From assembly GCA_963854835.1 (NCBI GenBank), contig OY978526.1:56001-120000 (forward strand): a stretch of DNA of 64,000 nucleotides. Reading direction: 5' to 3'. Source of the DNA: Megamerina dolium. Lineage: Eukaryota; Arthropoda; Insecta; Diptera; Megamerinidae. The notes under the pieces are model-generated. The model worked only from the letters and a program-made list of their open reading frames with translations, was not told the origin of the DNA and made no database searches. Positions 35,445-48,507 of the stretch are shown here, in pieces. The number at the start of each line of letters is the position of its first letter. Within the stretch, counting starts at the first letter, position 1. The translations under genes were made by a program, and so were the position numbers.

Positions 35445-35560
35445 TGAAAAAAGTGATGTCACAAGAGTTTTGCCGTTCGGTACCGGCTGATATAAGTAGG
35501 TCCGTTCTAATACTGTCCAAAATTTAAAGCGCATATCAGTACTAGAAGAGAAGATCGATG
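35445..35560 (+). mobile_element. tRNA-derived SINE, 3' fragment
   Basis: agtgatgtcacaagagtttt, gccgttcggtaccggct, ataagtaggtcc and agaagagaag match the 3' half of the 53.8-kb SINE. Head absent. Confidence 0.85.
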
Positions 35561-35569
35561 GTATCACAA

Positions 35570-35880
35570 AGTGTAAATTCAAATGGAACTTGCTGAGGAG
35601 GACAAGGAGAAAACTTCTTTCAATATTGGCGATGGTCTAAGATAATTCAGAGTGATGCCATTCGGCCTTTGTAATGCGCCGGTTACTTTAGAAAATTTGA
35701 TGGCACGTGTACTAAGAGGTCTGCACTGGTAAATGTGCTTAGTGGACTTCGATCATGATGGGAAAAGATTTTACCGACCACCTGGAAAAGTTAAAAGAAG
35801 TGTTTGAGAGTATGCAATCGGCAGAGCTTAAATTGAATCCGAAAAAGTGTTCACTTTTCTGGCGTTATACTTTTAGAGAA
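35570..35880 (+). pseudogene. Ty3/gypsy reverse-transcriptase fragment
   Basis: Frames give MELAEEDKEKTSFNIGDGL, FRVMPFGLCNAPVTFENLM and, after breaks, LKLNPKKCSLF-like sequence. VMPFGLCNAPATF is the diagnostic RT motif of Ty3/gypsy LTR retrotransposons. The YLDD box region is frameshifted (VDFDH) and stops interrupt it. No LTRs seen. Confidence 0.85.
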
Positions 35881-35929
35881 TAATATTGATGTCTTGTATC
35901 CTTTTGGATTTTGAAGAGAATCGCCGCGC

Positions 35930-36498
35930 CAGACGTGTATTAGAAAAATCGAGGAAGTATCTTGGCCAAAATTACGAAGCTGGTTTGTTATGGAAGAAAG
36001 GCGATACCATACTCCCTCCAGCTACCAACCAGCTTGCGAACGTTTAAAAAGGCTTGAGATGCGAATGTCAAAGGATACAACCTTTGCAGCCAATTACAAA
36101 TACGAAATGCAAAAGTATTTCGACAAAAGTTATGATATGACTGCAATGGCATGGTATCTACCACATTTCGGGGTTGTCAGTCCTCATAAGCCAGGTATGC
36201 TATGTATTGTGTTTGATGCCGCTGCTGCTATATCAAATGTTTCGCTCATCACCGCCTTGCTTAAAGGGCCTGAGCATGCACAGCCTTGAGATGCGAATAT
36301 CAAAGGATACAACCTTTGCAGCCAATTACAAATGCGAAATGCAAAAGTATTTCGACAAAAGTTATGATATGACTGCAACGACATAGTATCTACCACATTT
36401 CGTGGTTGTCAGTCCTCATAAACCAGGTATGCTATGTATTGTGTTTGATGCCGCTGCTGCTATATCAAATGTTTCGCTCATCTCCGCCTTGTTGATTT
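35930..36498 (+). pseudogene. BEL/Pao retrotransposon fragment with internal duplication
   Basis: Translated pieces YEAGLLWKKGDTILPP, FAANYKYEMQKYFDKSYDM and AWYLPHFGVVSPHKPG, then VFDAAA, are the RT-preceding region of BEL/Pao elements. Bases 36053-36284 are repeated at 36285-36498 (232-bp offset). The second copy changes the Trp of AWYLPHF to a stop. Confidence 0.85.
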
Positions 36499-36902
36499 CT
36501 ATTGTAATGTTAGCTATTTATGATTGAGTGCGGATTGTTTTGTGTTGAAGTCTGATGTGTCTGATCGAACCTTTTCAGTGGCTGGGACACTAGTAGTAAC
36601 CCCAGCATATTATGTAGACGATGATGATTGGGGAAGTTGGCCACTATAAAAACTTTTGCTTGTTTTAGCGAATATTTACGCATATTTCAATTAAAAAATT
36701 TTCTTTTTGTTGTACAAATTTTGTGCCAAATTTTGTGCAAATTCTGCCGGATGCTGGTGCTGAATGGTTTTTGCAATATTTTTTGTGTGTCCTAACGTTT
36801 GACACAGCTTTCAAAGTATGGGGTTTGGGATATATTTTCTGATACGACCTTTGTGCCACGAGATATTAATGGAGTCCGGTAATCTATATAAGTTGAATGT
36901 AA

Positions 36903-37503
36903 TACCCTATTTCCATCGAGTGTTTAACTGCAGTTAAGTTAAGTTTGTCTGTTAAGTTTGAAAAATGTTAAGTGTTTCCACCGGAATAGAGTTAACTCTT
37001 TCAGCTGTATTTTGTTTTTGCACTTGAAATTGACATTCGCTCCGTTGATTTATTTATCAAAATTGTTGAAAATAATAAGATGAATGAATTCAAGAGAACG
37101 CGTTTATTTTACATTGTTGATTCTACAGCATAATGATCTGTAAAAACAGATTATTCCTGTGAGCGGAAACGCAGCTGAAATTGTAGCAATTCAATCCATA
37201 TTTGCGGCGTTTTTTGGTGTGGCCCGGATATTAGTTTCTTTGTTAAAAGAACATTCAACCAAATGGTTTAGTATCAACAATAAAATATGAGGATAATTCG
37301 TTCATGCGTTTTATTTATTTATTTTATAATTTTTGGTTTTTGCTTCCATTTCAAATGTAAAACAATTTTTATCATTTGTCAAAATAATCAAAACATTTAT
37401 TATTTTTGTTGGTTTTGATAGTTGTTGGATTTTATGCATTTAAATACTTTGTTCACTGCGGTTAAGCATTAACTGTAGTTAAACGCTCGGTGGAAATAGG
37501 GTA
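36903..37503. mobile_element. Harbinger-like non-autonomous element, 601 bp
   Basis: Terminal repeats taccctatttccatcgagtg and its inverted partner (cgctcggtggaaatagggta at 37484-37503) continue inward through tttaactg(c/t)agttaa. A TAA duplication flanks it (36900-36902, 37504-37506). Three-base TWA duplication suggests PIF/Harbinger. No intact ORF. Confidence 0.75.
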
Positions 37504-37509
37504 TAAGTC

Positions 37510-40500
37510 ACATAGGTCCGGTGGGTTGGTCTTTTTGATCGACTTATTTTACACTGAATTTCACATAAACGTGAAACTCCGGGAGGCATGGTTAACAAAT
37601 TATCAATAGCGCAACTCTCAGGTTAGATACTCGTAAGTACTTTAAAACTATCATCAAAAACATAAATCAAAAACAAAACCAACACATTTGTTCTTTGTCA
37701 ATAGGTGTAACGGAGCGCAACACACAAAACAACTGCACATAGAAAATTTAAATATGTAAAATAAAACAACCGTACGCAACAAAAGCTAGCCGATTTCCAC
37801 TTGATATTATTATCTCATAAGATATAAGAACGTTCGACGTTTTTGTTCATATTTCATACCCATGGGTAACTTTGGAACAAATAATTTTAACTCATCAGAT
37901 TTAGGATTGAACGCCCATAAAAGGGAACTTATATTGATTTGTCTGCAGCTTATTTCACATAAATCTTCATCTTTAGGTGAAGAGCGACAGTACAAAATTA
38001 CATTGCAATTTGAATTTAAACGTCAAAATAAATATTATTTAAGTGTCGGGTGTATCACAAAAGCCAAAAATTAAAGCAAATGTAAAAACACTTTCTTCAT
38101 ATAATATTAAACTTGTATTGCTTAAAATATTATAAGATATTGCATCAGATTTCGTATTATTTTATGCATTTTTTATACTGACTGTTCCATTGGAAAAGTT
38201 GAATATGCAACCACGAAAAGGTTCAGAAAGTGCAGTGACATCGCAACACGAACACAAACCACCCCCAGCATTATGAAGCGGTAATTGAACTGCTCGTTGC
38301 GAAATGCTATTATGTTATCGTATATGTGGTAGCTATTGCGCGGCAATTGGTCTGTCATTATCTCGGTCAATTTTAATCTATTCATACTGTTGTTGCTATT
38401 GTTATATAATTAGCAAAAGGCGCATCATTTTATGTAATCATTTTCAGGGCAACTTTAAACTACAATTTACACAAAAAATGCAGTTTTGGTATAAATAGAA
38501 ACAATTACGAGGAAAAGACAAGATTCAAACAAATATGTAGTTGTAGAAAAATCAACGAAATAATAATTGTGAAAACAATATCTTGTGTCGTGACTCAATA
38601 TATACCAGTATACCTACTTATACATATACTCGTACATGCAGTCACTAAAACAATTTTAAAACAACAACAACCACTAACGACATTGTTGATGCAACAGCGC
38701 AATGCAAACAACAATGGATGGCTCGATATAGTAGGGAAATTTTGTCAAGACAAAAAAGTATTTCAAATATTATCTATTGTTCTCAATGTATGTTATAATG
38801 TCTTGTACAAATCTGAGAGCATGTTATATTCTCCCCCAGTTTCAAAAGATTATAGCTTCCCACTAGCAATGGAATTTACTACTGAAAGAAATCAGTGAGG
38901 TGGTAATGGGCTGCGGTGCATGTAACAATGAAATTATGTTTATTTAAAGCAGAATATCTTAGTTAGTTGTTCGTTCTTGTCCTTTTTTTGTTCTTGACAA
39001 CCGTTATCTGTGTCACGACGGTTACAACTGCCTAGTTATTGTCTTGACTTCTTCTTTTTTAGATACATGCTTCTAAACCACATTCAACGACATTCAACTA
39101 AAGCCGAAAAAAAGTTAAATATAAATAATTTAACTGACGTTGATTATAGTGACAATAATGATGAAGGGGATGTAATTTGGTTTTAGTTTTTACTATAATT
39201 TCATGTAAAATTAGGATTGTAATTTATTTGGTGCGTATTTCTATTGTTTAAAAAAATTCTTTTCTCGCTTTTATTCAATATAACTTAGTACTTATAACTC
39301 AGTATAACTTAATTAGTAATAAATTCCGTTGGTGTTGGGTGAAGAACTGTCGCCGTGATAACGGCAGAGACAAGGGACTACAGGAACAAAAAATTAATTA
39401 CACTATTCTAGTTTTTAGCATGAAATTTTTTTATCAACGTTCTGAATCGAGAAATGGATTTTCATTTCCCATCTTTAAAAAATAAACAAAAATATTTTTA
39501 AACTTCACGTAATGATATGGGTATCAAACAAAAAATGAAATTCGCGACAGTTGAGCAAAAATCCAAATTTAAAATATTTTTGAAGAAAAAATTACAAAAA
39601 ATTGGGAAATTGTGAAAATATACTTCTCGAAAATTTAAAGTGACACTGCCCTCTGGTGGGTATCGATTAACTCAGAAGACTTGCTTCTAACCGATAAAAT
39701 TTACTAGAACGTTGATGAATTTTTCGACTACAATATTGATACTTTTAAGGGGAAAAAAACTAGAACCAAAATGTTCCGTTTTAAGTCAACGCAAATTCCT
39801 CGTTTCCTGTCCTGTAACATATTATCAATCAATTTATTTCTTCAATAGTGAATTCTTTTGCTAGTGGGCTATTTTTGCAACTAAGTAGGTATATATGTAT
39901 GTATGTTAGCTCTACAGAGCATTCCCTCTAGTTGTCAGTCACAAGTTGCCTACACTATACATACGTACTATGTTGACATAACACAGCTGTGGCTACATCT
40001 TATTGGTTGGCTGGCTGGTTGTTAGTTGTTCGCTGCTGCTGTGTAGCAATATGTATCATATATATCTATAGAAGAGGTTTTTCTTTAAAAATTTCATTTT
40101 CTCTTTGAGCTTTCAGCAACAATTATACAACATAAACAACCTTCAAACTAATTTAGGTATTCTTGTCTTTATCAGAGTTTGCGAGAAAATTACAATATTT
40201 TACAAATTGCTGTGTTCATTATTTGCATTATTGGATAGTTAGGAAACTCAATACAAGCAACGACAGTTAAAACAACAATATATTCTTTGGTATATCTGAA
40301 TGAAGAAAAACTACTATTATTTCCCATTTGCTTCATGTTGCTAAAATACCCTGTACATGCGTCTGTAGGATAGGCAGCTGTAAGTAGAATAATTGCGAAT
40401 ATGTCGAAAATGCATCGGTTTTCGAAACCTACATTTGTATACGTTACTAGCCGCGACCTCACATCAGATACGATTATAGAAAATATTATTGTGAGGTTTT

Positions 40501-41139
40501 TCCTTTTTTAAATATTTATTGAATTAATCAATTTTCGAACTCAATTGAAACAATCTCATACCAGGTCATTTCAGAGCGTTTTGGTAGACTACATTTTTCC
40601 TTTTCTTGTCCGGCGCGGAATTAAACATAGATAAACGCTTTTCAATATGCGAACATATAATATAATTCCACACACTTCCAGATTGATCTTGTGATTTGAA
40701 TGAAGTAAAGCGTCAGTTACTCGAGACGTAACTTAGTTTGACATGTCAGCTGACACGACCTGCTATACGCAAGAGCAGTATAACCGATTATCTGAAACAT
40801 AGAACATAAAATTAAAACATAACTAAAATCTACATCGATTTGGTTTCTAAGTTTAAGTCTGAGTAAATGTCTCATGACGCTTACGTCAAAATGACGAATG
40901 TGTGTTTTTGATATCCAGTGTGTTATTTTTCCTTATTTGCAAATTAAAAAACGATTTTTTTTCGGCTGCTTTTATAGAATTGTGTGTTATTAATTGCCTT
41001 TTAATAACATTTTTGTCAGATATTTCACAATTATTGGTGGTCAAAAGTTTCTTGCAGAAAGCTACAATTTTATTTCAGTTAGATGGATCAGTTATTTTGG
41101 TGTAATAAAGATTATATTTTTTTTCTCTTAATATAACCT
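37510..41139. other. Long stretch without a supported gene
   Basis: The longest frame (38569-38898, plus, 109 codons) is CAA-rich in the middle and has no recognisable domain; it could be a UTR or exon piece but I cannot support it. 40744-40761 repeats 18 bases of the 6.0-kb MITE. Confidence 0.35.
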
Positions 41140-41140
41140 A

Positions 41141-41345
41141 ATGATGTGCCGTACCTCAGTGGAAAGTGCTTTGGCTTTGTGATCAGTAGGTCATCATTCA
41201 ATCCCCGGCTGAAGCATAACTTTAGCAGTATCTTTAAACGCTGTCCAAAATTTAACATGCACAAATATTTTCCTTTCGAACGGTACCCACCTATCAGCAA
41301 GCAATTGGCAATTCTACCGGCAATAACAAAAATCAGCTGGCCTGT
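41141..41345 (+). mobile_element. tRNA-derived SINE, diverged head and body
   Basis: gatgtgccgtacctcagtgg, gatcagtaggtcat, cattcaatccccggctgaag and cctttcgaacggtacccacc align with the other copies. The 3' half is lost near 41345. Confidence 0.85.
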
Positions 41346-42839
41346 TTGTACGACGTGTAGCCTAAGTGCTTTTACAAAAACAATTGTGCATCAAATGCAT
41401 ATGGCGTGGGCACCTTTGCTTTAAAACGTTTGTCAAAACCGTTTCTATAAAACATTGTTTTGTTGGGTAGGATGTTTGCTAATTTTATTAGTGTTTGTAA
41501 AATAAATACTCGTATTTGCAGTTGTTCTTATAAGTCATTATCCTTAAATATGAAATAAGAGAGTAAATTTAGTATTAGTCCACTAAATAAGAGTAAATAC
41601 CTTGTTAACCATTCAAATATATTCTTGCAGACCTAGTACCTAGGGTCTACACAACATAAGTTCATAGAAATTAAGTCGTAAACATATGAATTAAGTTGCG
41701 TGATGTAGTGAGTGGGGAAGGGAACTATTACAGATATTACAAAACAAGGAATCAACAAAGCGGTTAACGATACAGTACGCTTTATACTTTAAATTTGTTT
41801 TTAAGAAATAAATAATTGGTGTTATTGCCGAGTTTGCAATTATCTCCATTGCGAAAAAGTTTCTTATTTGTTTGCAATTAGCATTAAAGTAATCATTTAA
41901 AGAGTTTCATTGTGTAAATTACGTGATCATGCATACAATAAAATAATAATGCATTTTAAAATGCATTGTTTTGCATAAACAACTTAGCCTTTCCTTGTCC
42001 GGTTAATTATTTACGCTTCATTGATATGGTATATGTAGTCAATGTTGTCATTTTGGTGTGGTATTACCACAAGCGTATTATCTATACGATTGTGCTCGTT
42101 TGAACCCAATATTTTCACTGATCGAATGGAAACATCAATTCCGCATCCGAATAAATTTGTATTTGCAATCGAGGTTGAAATTAATTTGCATGTGCATTTA
42201 CGTAAATAGCAGTATTTCATAATAGGTGTTATTACTAAAGGAACACCTCTATGCAATAATTCGTGAGTGATATTTCCATTTGAAATATTTCCTCGACGCA
42301 AGAGTGTACCAACTGAGTTGAGTTTTCATGCATCGTCAAGTCGTGTATATATTGTGCACCATAATTAAATAATTTTGAATGAATTTGCTTAATAAAACTC
42401 CCAACAACCACTTATTAGCGCTCAATTACTCTCAATTTTTCTTGTTTGTGAAATTCCGTAAATAGCATCAAAGCCAACCAAAATATAACACAAACAGCCA
42501 TACCAATCGAAGAGTAACTGTGGGAAGGCGGTAGGATCAGCGGCGGCAAATTCAACAAAATTGTAAAATAATATCTATAATATTAATGTTTTCAACTGGC
42601 TACGTTCCCATGCTGCATATACTCGAATTCTTGCATATTCAGTTATATATATGTATATTTTGTACTGTTGGAGACGTGCTTAGTGCATTCTGTTGAAGGT
42701 GTTCATTAATCGTTTAATTTAGTAATGTAAATTTATTGCGTTTAAGTGAGGAACTTCAATGAGTCTCAATTAGGCGGTGTAATACTTTAATGAATCTATG
42801 AATATGTATATGGTGTTTTATCAAGGTAAGGCGTCTATC
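41346..42839. other. No gene recognised
   Basis: Stop-rich frames; nothing supported on either strand. Confidence 0.4.
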
Positions 42840-43125
42840 TGCCTCAACATCGGCTCGGATAATTACCCTATTGCAGCTTAGATGCACACACGTTCACGTG
42901 TCGCAAACAACAATCGAGGTCTCACACAGACAAAGATTGACGTCAGTAAGCTGCGATCACCAAGGCAGCAGATGTTTTCAACCCTCGACTATCGGATCTA
43001 CTCTCACTCTCACCTCATGACTACTGCTGCCGAGGAGGTTACCGGTTTTTTCCATGCGTGCAGGAGTTACGCGGGCAGTTAAGGAGCTGCACAGAGAGAA
43101 CATTAGTGCAGAGATACTGTGACTC
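42840..43125 (+). mobile_element. RTE-type LINE internal fragment (copy 4)
   Basis: caacatcggctcggat, cgtgtcgcaaacaacaatcg, gacgtcagtaagctgcgatc and actactgctgccgaggaggt match the endonuclease-RT linker of copy 2 (28400-28660). Truncated at both ends. Confidence 0.88.
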
Positions 43126-43365
43126 ACAAAACCGATCACGATATAAGGGCAAGCCAATTTAGTTCCTTGTATAGAAGAATGCGCAGCAAAACTGAGAATC
43201 TTGATTTGTTGTTTTAATGGCTATAACTTTAAGTAACGGGGAATTTAAGTTTTATAGTTGTTGCCTTTAGTCCCTTTTATTAAATTTTTTCTTTGACTTA
43301 AAATTAAGTGATTACTTTTGTGAGTTTCCCTACAACCTCGGGCAGGTGGAACTGACGAGTAGTTT

Positions 43366-43800
43366 AATATTTGGTGTATCCATATTTTCCTTTCATAACC
43401 GCCTGTATACGCCTAGGCATGCTGTCTACTAAATTTTAACACGTTTTGGATGAATTATTCTGCCAAGCGGTACGCACTTTCTCCCAAAGCTGCTTCACGT
43501 TGCAGCTATCCCCTGCAATCGATCTTTTTAGGATGTCCCAGAGATGATCTAAACCCTAGATCAGGGGATTCCGGGGGCCAATTTAAGACAACAAAATTAT
43601 GCTCTGACAGCCACTGCTTAATCACCCTCGCGGTGTGCTTCGGATCATTGTCCTGCTGGAAGACAATGTCAGAAGCAATTACCTCTAACTTCTCCATGGA
43701 ACCAACCAGCTCAAGTCTCAAAATGTCAATGTACGACAACGCCGTCACAATTTCATTCAAGTAATGCCAGAGTTGATAAATTTTCTCTCATAGTATAGGT
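43366..43800 (-). pseudogene. Tc1-like transposase, C-terminal fragment
   Basis: The minus frame has SDIVFQQDNDPKHTARVIKQ (catalytic Asp), then PPESPDLGFRSS, where the usual NPIE containing the catalytic Glu is lost. It continues QLWEKVRTAWQNN, a stop, then MPRRIQAVMKGKYGYTKY at 43366. It is a different Tc1 lineage from the 11.3-kb element. Confidence 0.88.
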
Positions 43801-44870
43801 GGAGACATTGTACTACTGCATGTGTTCACTTCGAATGTTACAAGCGACTGATCTTTTTTAACAAAGGTCAATATAAAATTTTTTTTTCTCGAGAAATTTG
43901 CTATTAACTTTTGACTTTAACATTAACTTTTCGCCTACTTAACCTTACTGACTACGATCAATTGTTGTTTAAATGTATTACTTAAGTAATTTAAAAAAAA
44001 TAAAAAAAAAGTAGTAGTAAGTAGTTTACGAATCTTTTTATTTAAAAAAAAAAATATTTTTAGTACTATTGGCAATTTTTCACCGGACTTAATTTGGGTG
44101 ATTACTCTTTACAAGCTTTTTCAAACCAAGAAATCAACTGATTTTTTATGTGAATTTTGGTTTATTTTACATTTTTGCGGGCCGAGGGGCACACTTTCCA
44201 CTTACCATTTACAATTTCGTTCAACTCATTTTTGTTTATAAAGTAATTTAATTGAGGGCTGGCGCAAACAGAAAATTAATCTTTAAAAATAAGAGCCACC
44301 CTATTGTTACCCAATAGAAAAATGCATATTCTATGGTGACTACAAAAAATATTTCTCAACTTAGTTCAATTTCTTTTCAACTTCATGTAAAAATACGGAG
44401 TGTTGCCATGTTAAAGCTAAAAAAGTAGCTATGTTTGCAGTTAAACTACGTAACTATGATATGTTTGCTGAATCATGCCTTTTAGCTACAGTCATTACTG
44501 CGTACGTCGTTAGCTAATGATAAGGACAATTAAGTAGTTACTAAATCGAGATACTGGTGTTATTAAGGCCTAAGATTATCAGTTGGTCTGGTCTGTTTCA
44601 CTGTGTTACAAGCACTAAGACTTCGAACTGCTGTAAAATTGTCGCTTGTGGACTAAATAATACACTTCAAAGAAAAGAGGTCTAAGGGCTTTAATTTTAT
44701 GAACAAAAAAATGGAAGTCTTGTGGTATAACTCGAGTTAGTGATTCCATTAGCCGAATGGGTCTTCGGACAATGATGCTTTTTTAATAATATACATATAA
44801 TATTTCCAAATTGGCCATCAAACGCAAAGTTGATGCACACACTTCCATACAAATGACGTAAACAACAAAA
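43801..44870. other. AT-rich stretch, nothing recognised
   Basis: Includes poly-A/T runs near 43990-44060. No gene supported. Confidence 0.4.
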
Positions 44871-44879
44871 AATATGGGA

Positions 44880-45535
44880 AAGGTAATTGCTAAAAATATA
44901 GTGAAAGCTATGATTTTTAGGAAGTACCAACCTTTAAAGGATACCTGTCAAAATTTCATGACAACGCGATCATTAATTCACAAGTTACGGTTGTTTCAGA
45001 AACGTTACTTTTGTGATTTTGAAAACAATGGATTCAAAGCAATTTCGTGTGTTGATTTTATTTTGCTTTTTCATGGGATCAAATACCGTTCAAGTCAAGC
45101 AGCACAATAATTATTATTCGGACTCTGCTCTTTCGAGACAAATGGTAGAGACGTGGTTTTCTGATTTTAAACGCAGCCTTATAAACACCAATGATGCCGG
45201 AATGCTTTGGTCAGCCCAAAAAATGTTGTGACACCGAAAAATATCAAAAAAGTCCATAAAATCGTTTTGGCAAACCGTAAAGTTACAGGAGATAGCTAAC
45301 ACCGTAAATATATCAAAGGAATGCGTCAGCTTCATTTTGCATTTGTCCATGGGAAAGCTGTTATCGATGTGGGTGCCGCGTTTGGTCACAGTAGACCAAA
45401 AAAACACATCCTGCCGATGATTCTGAGAGCAGAAATGTTTGAGGCTATTTGGAGCTAGAGAAGCGTTGGAGTGATTGTATCGCACATAAAGGAGACTATG
45501 CTGATGAATAAAGTCGAATTTTTGCAAAAAATTGT
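44880..45535 (+). pseudogene. Classical mariner fragment (DD34D-type lineage), N-terminal half
   Basis: From ATG at 45028 the frame reads MDSKQFRVLILFCFFMGSNTV, YYSDSALSRQMVETWFSDFKR and NTNDAGMLWSAQKML, the N-terminal DNA-binding region of mellifera/irritans-type mariners. After a frame change near 45225 it continues TPKNIKKVHKIVLANRKV. Upstream 44890-45027 resembles a mariner 5' leader. The catalytic core is absent. Confidence 0.8.
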
Positions 45536-45539
45536 TGTT

Positions 45540-46778
45540 TTATTGGTTCTTCTACGAAATTTTCAGTCGATGTGCTACAAAAGAAGATTTATGCCTAATA
45601 TGCAGTTACATAAATAGTTATAAACGCATATGAAATGTTGCAACAATAGTTTTAGAATATGCTACAAGAATATGTTTTGCATTTTAATGTAATGTTGCCA
45701 ATACCTCCTCAAATTTGTCTTTAATCGTTTGAAAAAAATTTCAATATAAAATGTAGTTTTTCTTATTTCTTCTTTTCTTTTTATATGATTTTTTTCGTCC
45801 CATCAGCTTACTCTTTCCCGTTCAATTCTTTCCACTTAATGTCGCTTTCTTGGAAGACATCCCGTCAAATTGATGTAAGTAGCTGCGTTTCCGCTTAGCC
45901 AACCATAAATGCAAAAAAAAAAAAAACACTATATGCTAAACTTTACACTTTTGCCTATTAGTTACCATGATTGTATCCTTAAAATTTGGTTTTTTTTTCG
46001 CATGTTAATTTGTAAATATACATAAATAAATACTAACGATAGTTAACTCTCTTTCTTATTTATACTTATAACTTTTAAAAGTCCCAGAAATTTTTTTCGA
46101 TACCTAAGCGTATAAGGGCTTATAAACCTTTAATACATAAGGCAATGTAGACTATTATTTAAGTTATCAATATAGATATTCTTCAGCTTGAAGTTTACAA
46201 CAATCTTTTTAAATATTTGACTAATTTAAATGGTCACGTTCAAGGTTGGAGACGCGACGGTATTCTGCTAGTAAAACGAAGATAACGATACCCGGCACCT
46301 TATGAGGTGTTCGAAAGGTTTATTAACGTTGTGTAAGACAATAACCGCGAACTTAAAGGTGTTTGAAAGCGCAAAAGAAATATAATATGCATACAGGTTT
46401 AAGCTTTTATTTAGTTTTCGAATTTCACGTGGTTGCAAATGTATCATATAATATTTTATGCTATGTACGCATACTCTGTTATGAAAAGTAAAAACCAAAT
46501 GTTTTAATTTAATGAATAAATGCTAACACTTAATATTAAACAAAAATGCTGTAGGTCTAATTGCAGAGTTGGCATTATTTAATCCGCTGTTGCTTTTAAA
46601 TTTTTTTTACAAAATTTACTCACAAATCCATTTTACACATGGGTTCCACTAACTGCATATATGATTTGTGAGTAGTTGTCAAAAATTACCGCATCATTCT
46701 ATTGTTTTATACCTTACTAAATACTTAAATTCCTGTAACCACAAATCAATAAATACAAAATGAATAAAATGTCTTCAG
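45540..46778. other. Upstream region of the host gene, nothing specific
   Basis: AT-rich with no supported exon. It would be intron if the host gene has earlier exons, or promoter region otherwise. Confidence 0.35.
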
Positions 46779-47626
46779 GTAAACCAAAATGCTAATCGGC
46801 AGAGATGTAGTGATGCAAATTACGCCCAGAAAATTGCTTCTACTAAACGCAATGAGGATATCCGAAATTTATTTACTCAAAAAAAGAAGGGTATCAATAG
46901 TCTCAAGTGTATATCGTATACAAGCTTACACCATGAAACTTTTGAGAAAAATCAACAAAAACTATCGTTAAGTCAAAGTAATGGACAAATATTTGAACTC
47001 AAAAAGCCGGCAGTGGCTGGTGGAGAAAATGGTGTTGGCAGTAACGGAAATGTAGTAAGTGATTCTTGGTTCAGTAAAAGTTTTCAGGGAACGAATCAAT
47101 TAGCAGATATAAGCGATCAATCAATGATAAAACAATACAACAATAGTTTTAAACGAGAAAGGGAACGAATAAATTGGCAGCAGGATAACCAAAGTCACCT
47201 GGTGAACAAGAATAGTGATAACAATGGCAATGACTATATGAAAACAAAAGGATACAAAAAACTTAATGAAGATATTTTAGGAATACAACAAATTCAACGA
47301 CAATGTCAACAAAATTGTGGGCAAACCACAATACAGCAACAGCCAAATTGTTTGCAAACTATCAACAGCTCTTCTAGGACCGAACAACCGAAGCAGAGAA
47401 CAAAAGCTGGACAATCCAAGTGGGAGACGGAAATGCTCCCACAATCAGATTTACTTCAAAATGAAAATGCTTCAACATCCATCAACGGCGTCGAGCGCAT
47501 TGGTTCGCAAATATTGTATCAAGTGTGGCAGCATGATACAAAGGTAAATGGAACAAATGCCAAAGGTTTGTGGTATCGGCGACCACTGGATGCTGATGTC
47601 AAGAACAAATTTGAGCAAACTGAAAG
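46779..47626 (+). CDS. Host gene exon A: low-complexity N-terminal region
   Basis: Open frame of 282 codons plus 2 nt, bounded by an acceptor-like tgtcttcag (46770-46778) and a donor gaaag|gtaaat (GT at 47627). The product is hydrophilic and Asn/Gln/Ser-rich, with GENGVGSNGN, QQIQRQCQQNCGQTTIQQQP and an ending of GLWYRRPLDADVKNKFEQTE. It has no transposon similarity. The frame has no early Met: the first in-frame ATG is near 47125, and upstream it closes at a stop at 46761. So either an acceptor near 46778 is used or translation begins at that Met. It ends in phase 2, which matches exon B exactly. Probable cytosolic N-terminal extension of a long isoform. The 5' boundary is the least certain point (weak pyrimidine tract). 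Confidence 0.6.
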
Positions 47627-47728
47627 GTAAATTGCCTGCAATAGCGAGAAACACAAATTATTTATCTGTACGTTATATCCTTAGAGGTTTTGTTTGTTGT
47701 GTTTCAATATAAGTACCCTTCTCCACTC

Positions 47729-48043
<315 letters not shown>

Positions 48044-48073
48044 AGACTATTACGTCACGCGCACTGTGCCACC

Positions 48074-48099
48074 TTTATAGAGGGCGAATTTGATCAGTC
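48074..48099 (+). promoter_or_regulatory. Candidate core promoter for the LC8-like segment
   Basis: A TATA-like tttatag (48074) lies about 22 bp before tcagtc (48094-48099), which fits the fly initiator TCAGTY. Spacing is a little short. It sits 170-200 bp upstream of the LC8-like ATG, directly after the (TA)n array. Inference only. Confidence 0.3.
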
Positions 48100-48271
48100 A
48101 GCAGTCGATTCGTTATTCTTGTTCTTCTTTTTTTTTTTCTTTTTGTACATATTTTTTCCCGAACAATAAAAAAATCAATGTTTGATTTACATATCTTTGA
48201 ATAATGGTATTAGCCACCAACGAAAGGCTTAACCATTCGGAAAATTATAAACGAACAACAAATACAACAAA

Positions 48272-48478
48272 ATGTCTGACCGTAAGGCAATTATTAAAAA
48301 TGCTGATAAAAACGACGAAATGCAGCAAGCTGCAGTAGATTGTGTGACACAAGCATTGGAAAAGTGCACTTTACAAATTAATCAAAAGTGTGCTATTGCG
48401 AATACAACAACAACGACAAGTAGCAGTAGCACCATCATCTCAACCGTATTAATAACAACAACTAAAGCAGACAAATAG
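48272..48478 (+). CDS. Dynein light chain LC8-like N-terminal segment, diverged
   Basis: The ATG in a good fly context (acaacaaaatg) opens a 68-codon frame. Its first 32 residues ([20 protein letters not shown], then [12 protein letters not shown]) closely match the start of LC8/DYNLL (Drosophila ctp, Cdlc2), a hub protein of the dynein motor. LC8 is nearly invariant among flies, so the several differences here argue against the ordinary ctp gene. After residue 32 similarity is faint, then the frame enters an ACA/AGC-repeat (Thr/Ser) tail and stops, with no beta-strand half of LC8. Options are a truncated retrocopy or pseudogene, a diverged paralogue whose next exon lies downstream (only weak donors such as aaaa|gtgcac are seen), or an exon of the host gene. 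It lies in the same orientation inside host intron A-B. Confidence 0.65.
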   Translation: MSDRKAIIKNADKNDEMQQAAVDCVTQALEKCTLQINQKCAIANTTTTTSSSSTIISTVLITTTKADK

Positions 48479-48507
48479 AAGAAAATAACCGATAACAACA
48501 GCAAGAT

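Noticed and set aside
38569..38898. 109-codon plus-strand frame
   Set aside because: Unrecognised, with a CAA-repeat core and no splice or homology support. Could be exonic, but I cannot support a call.
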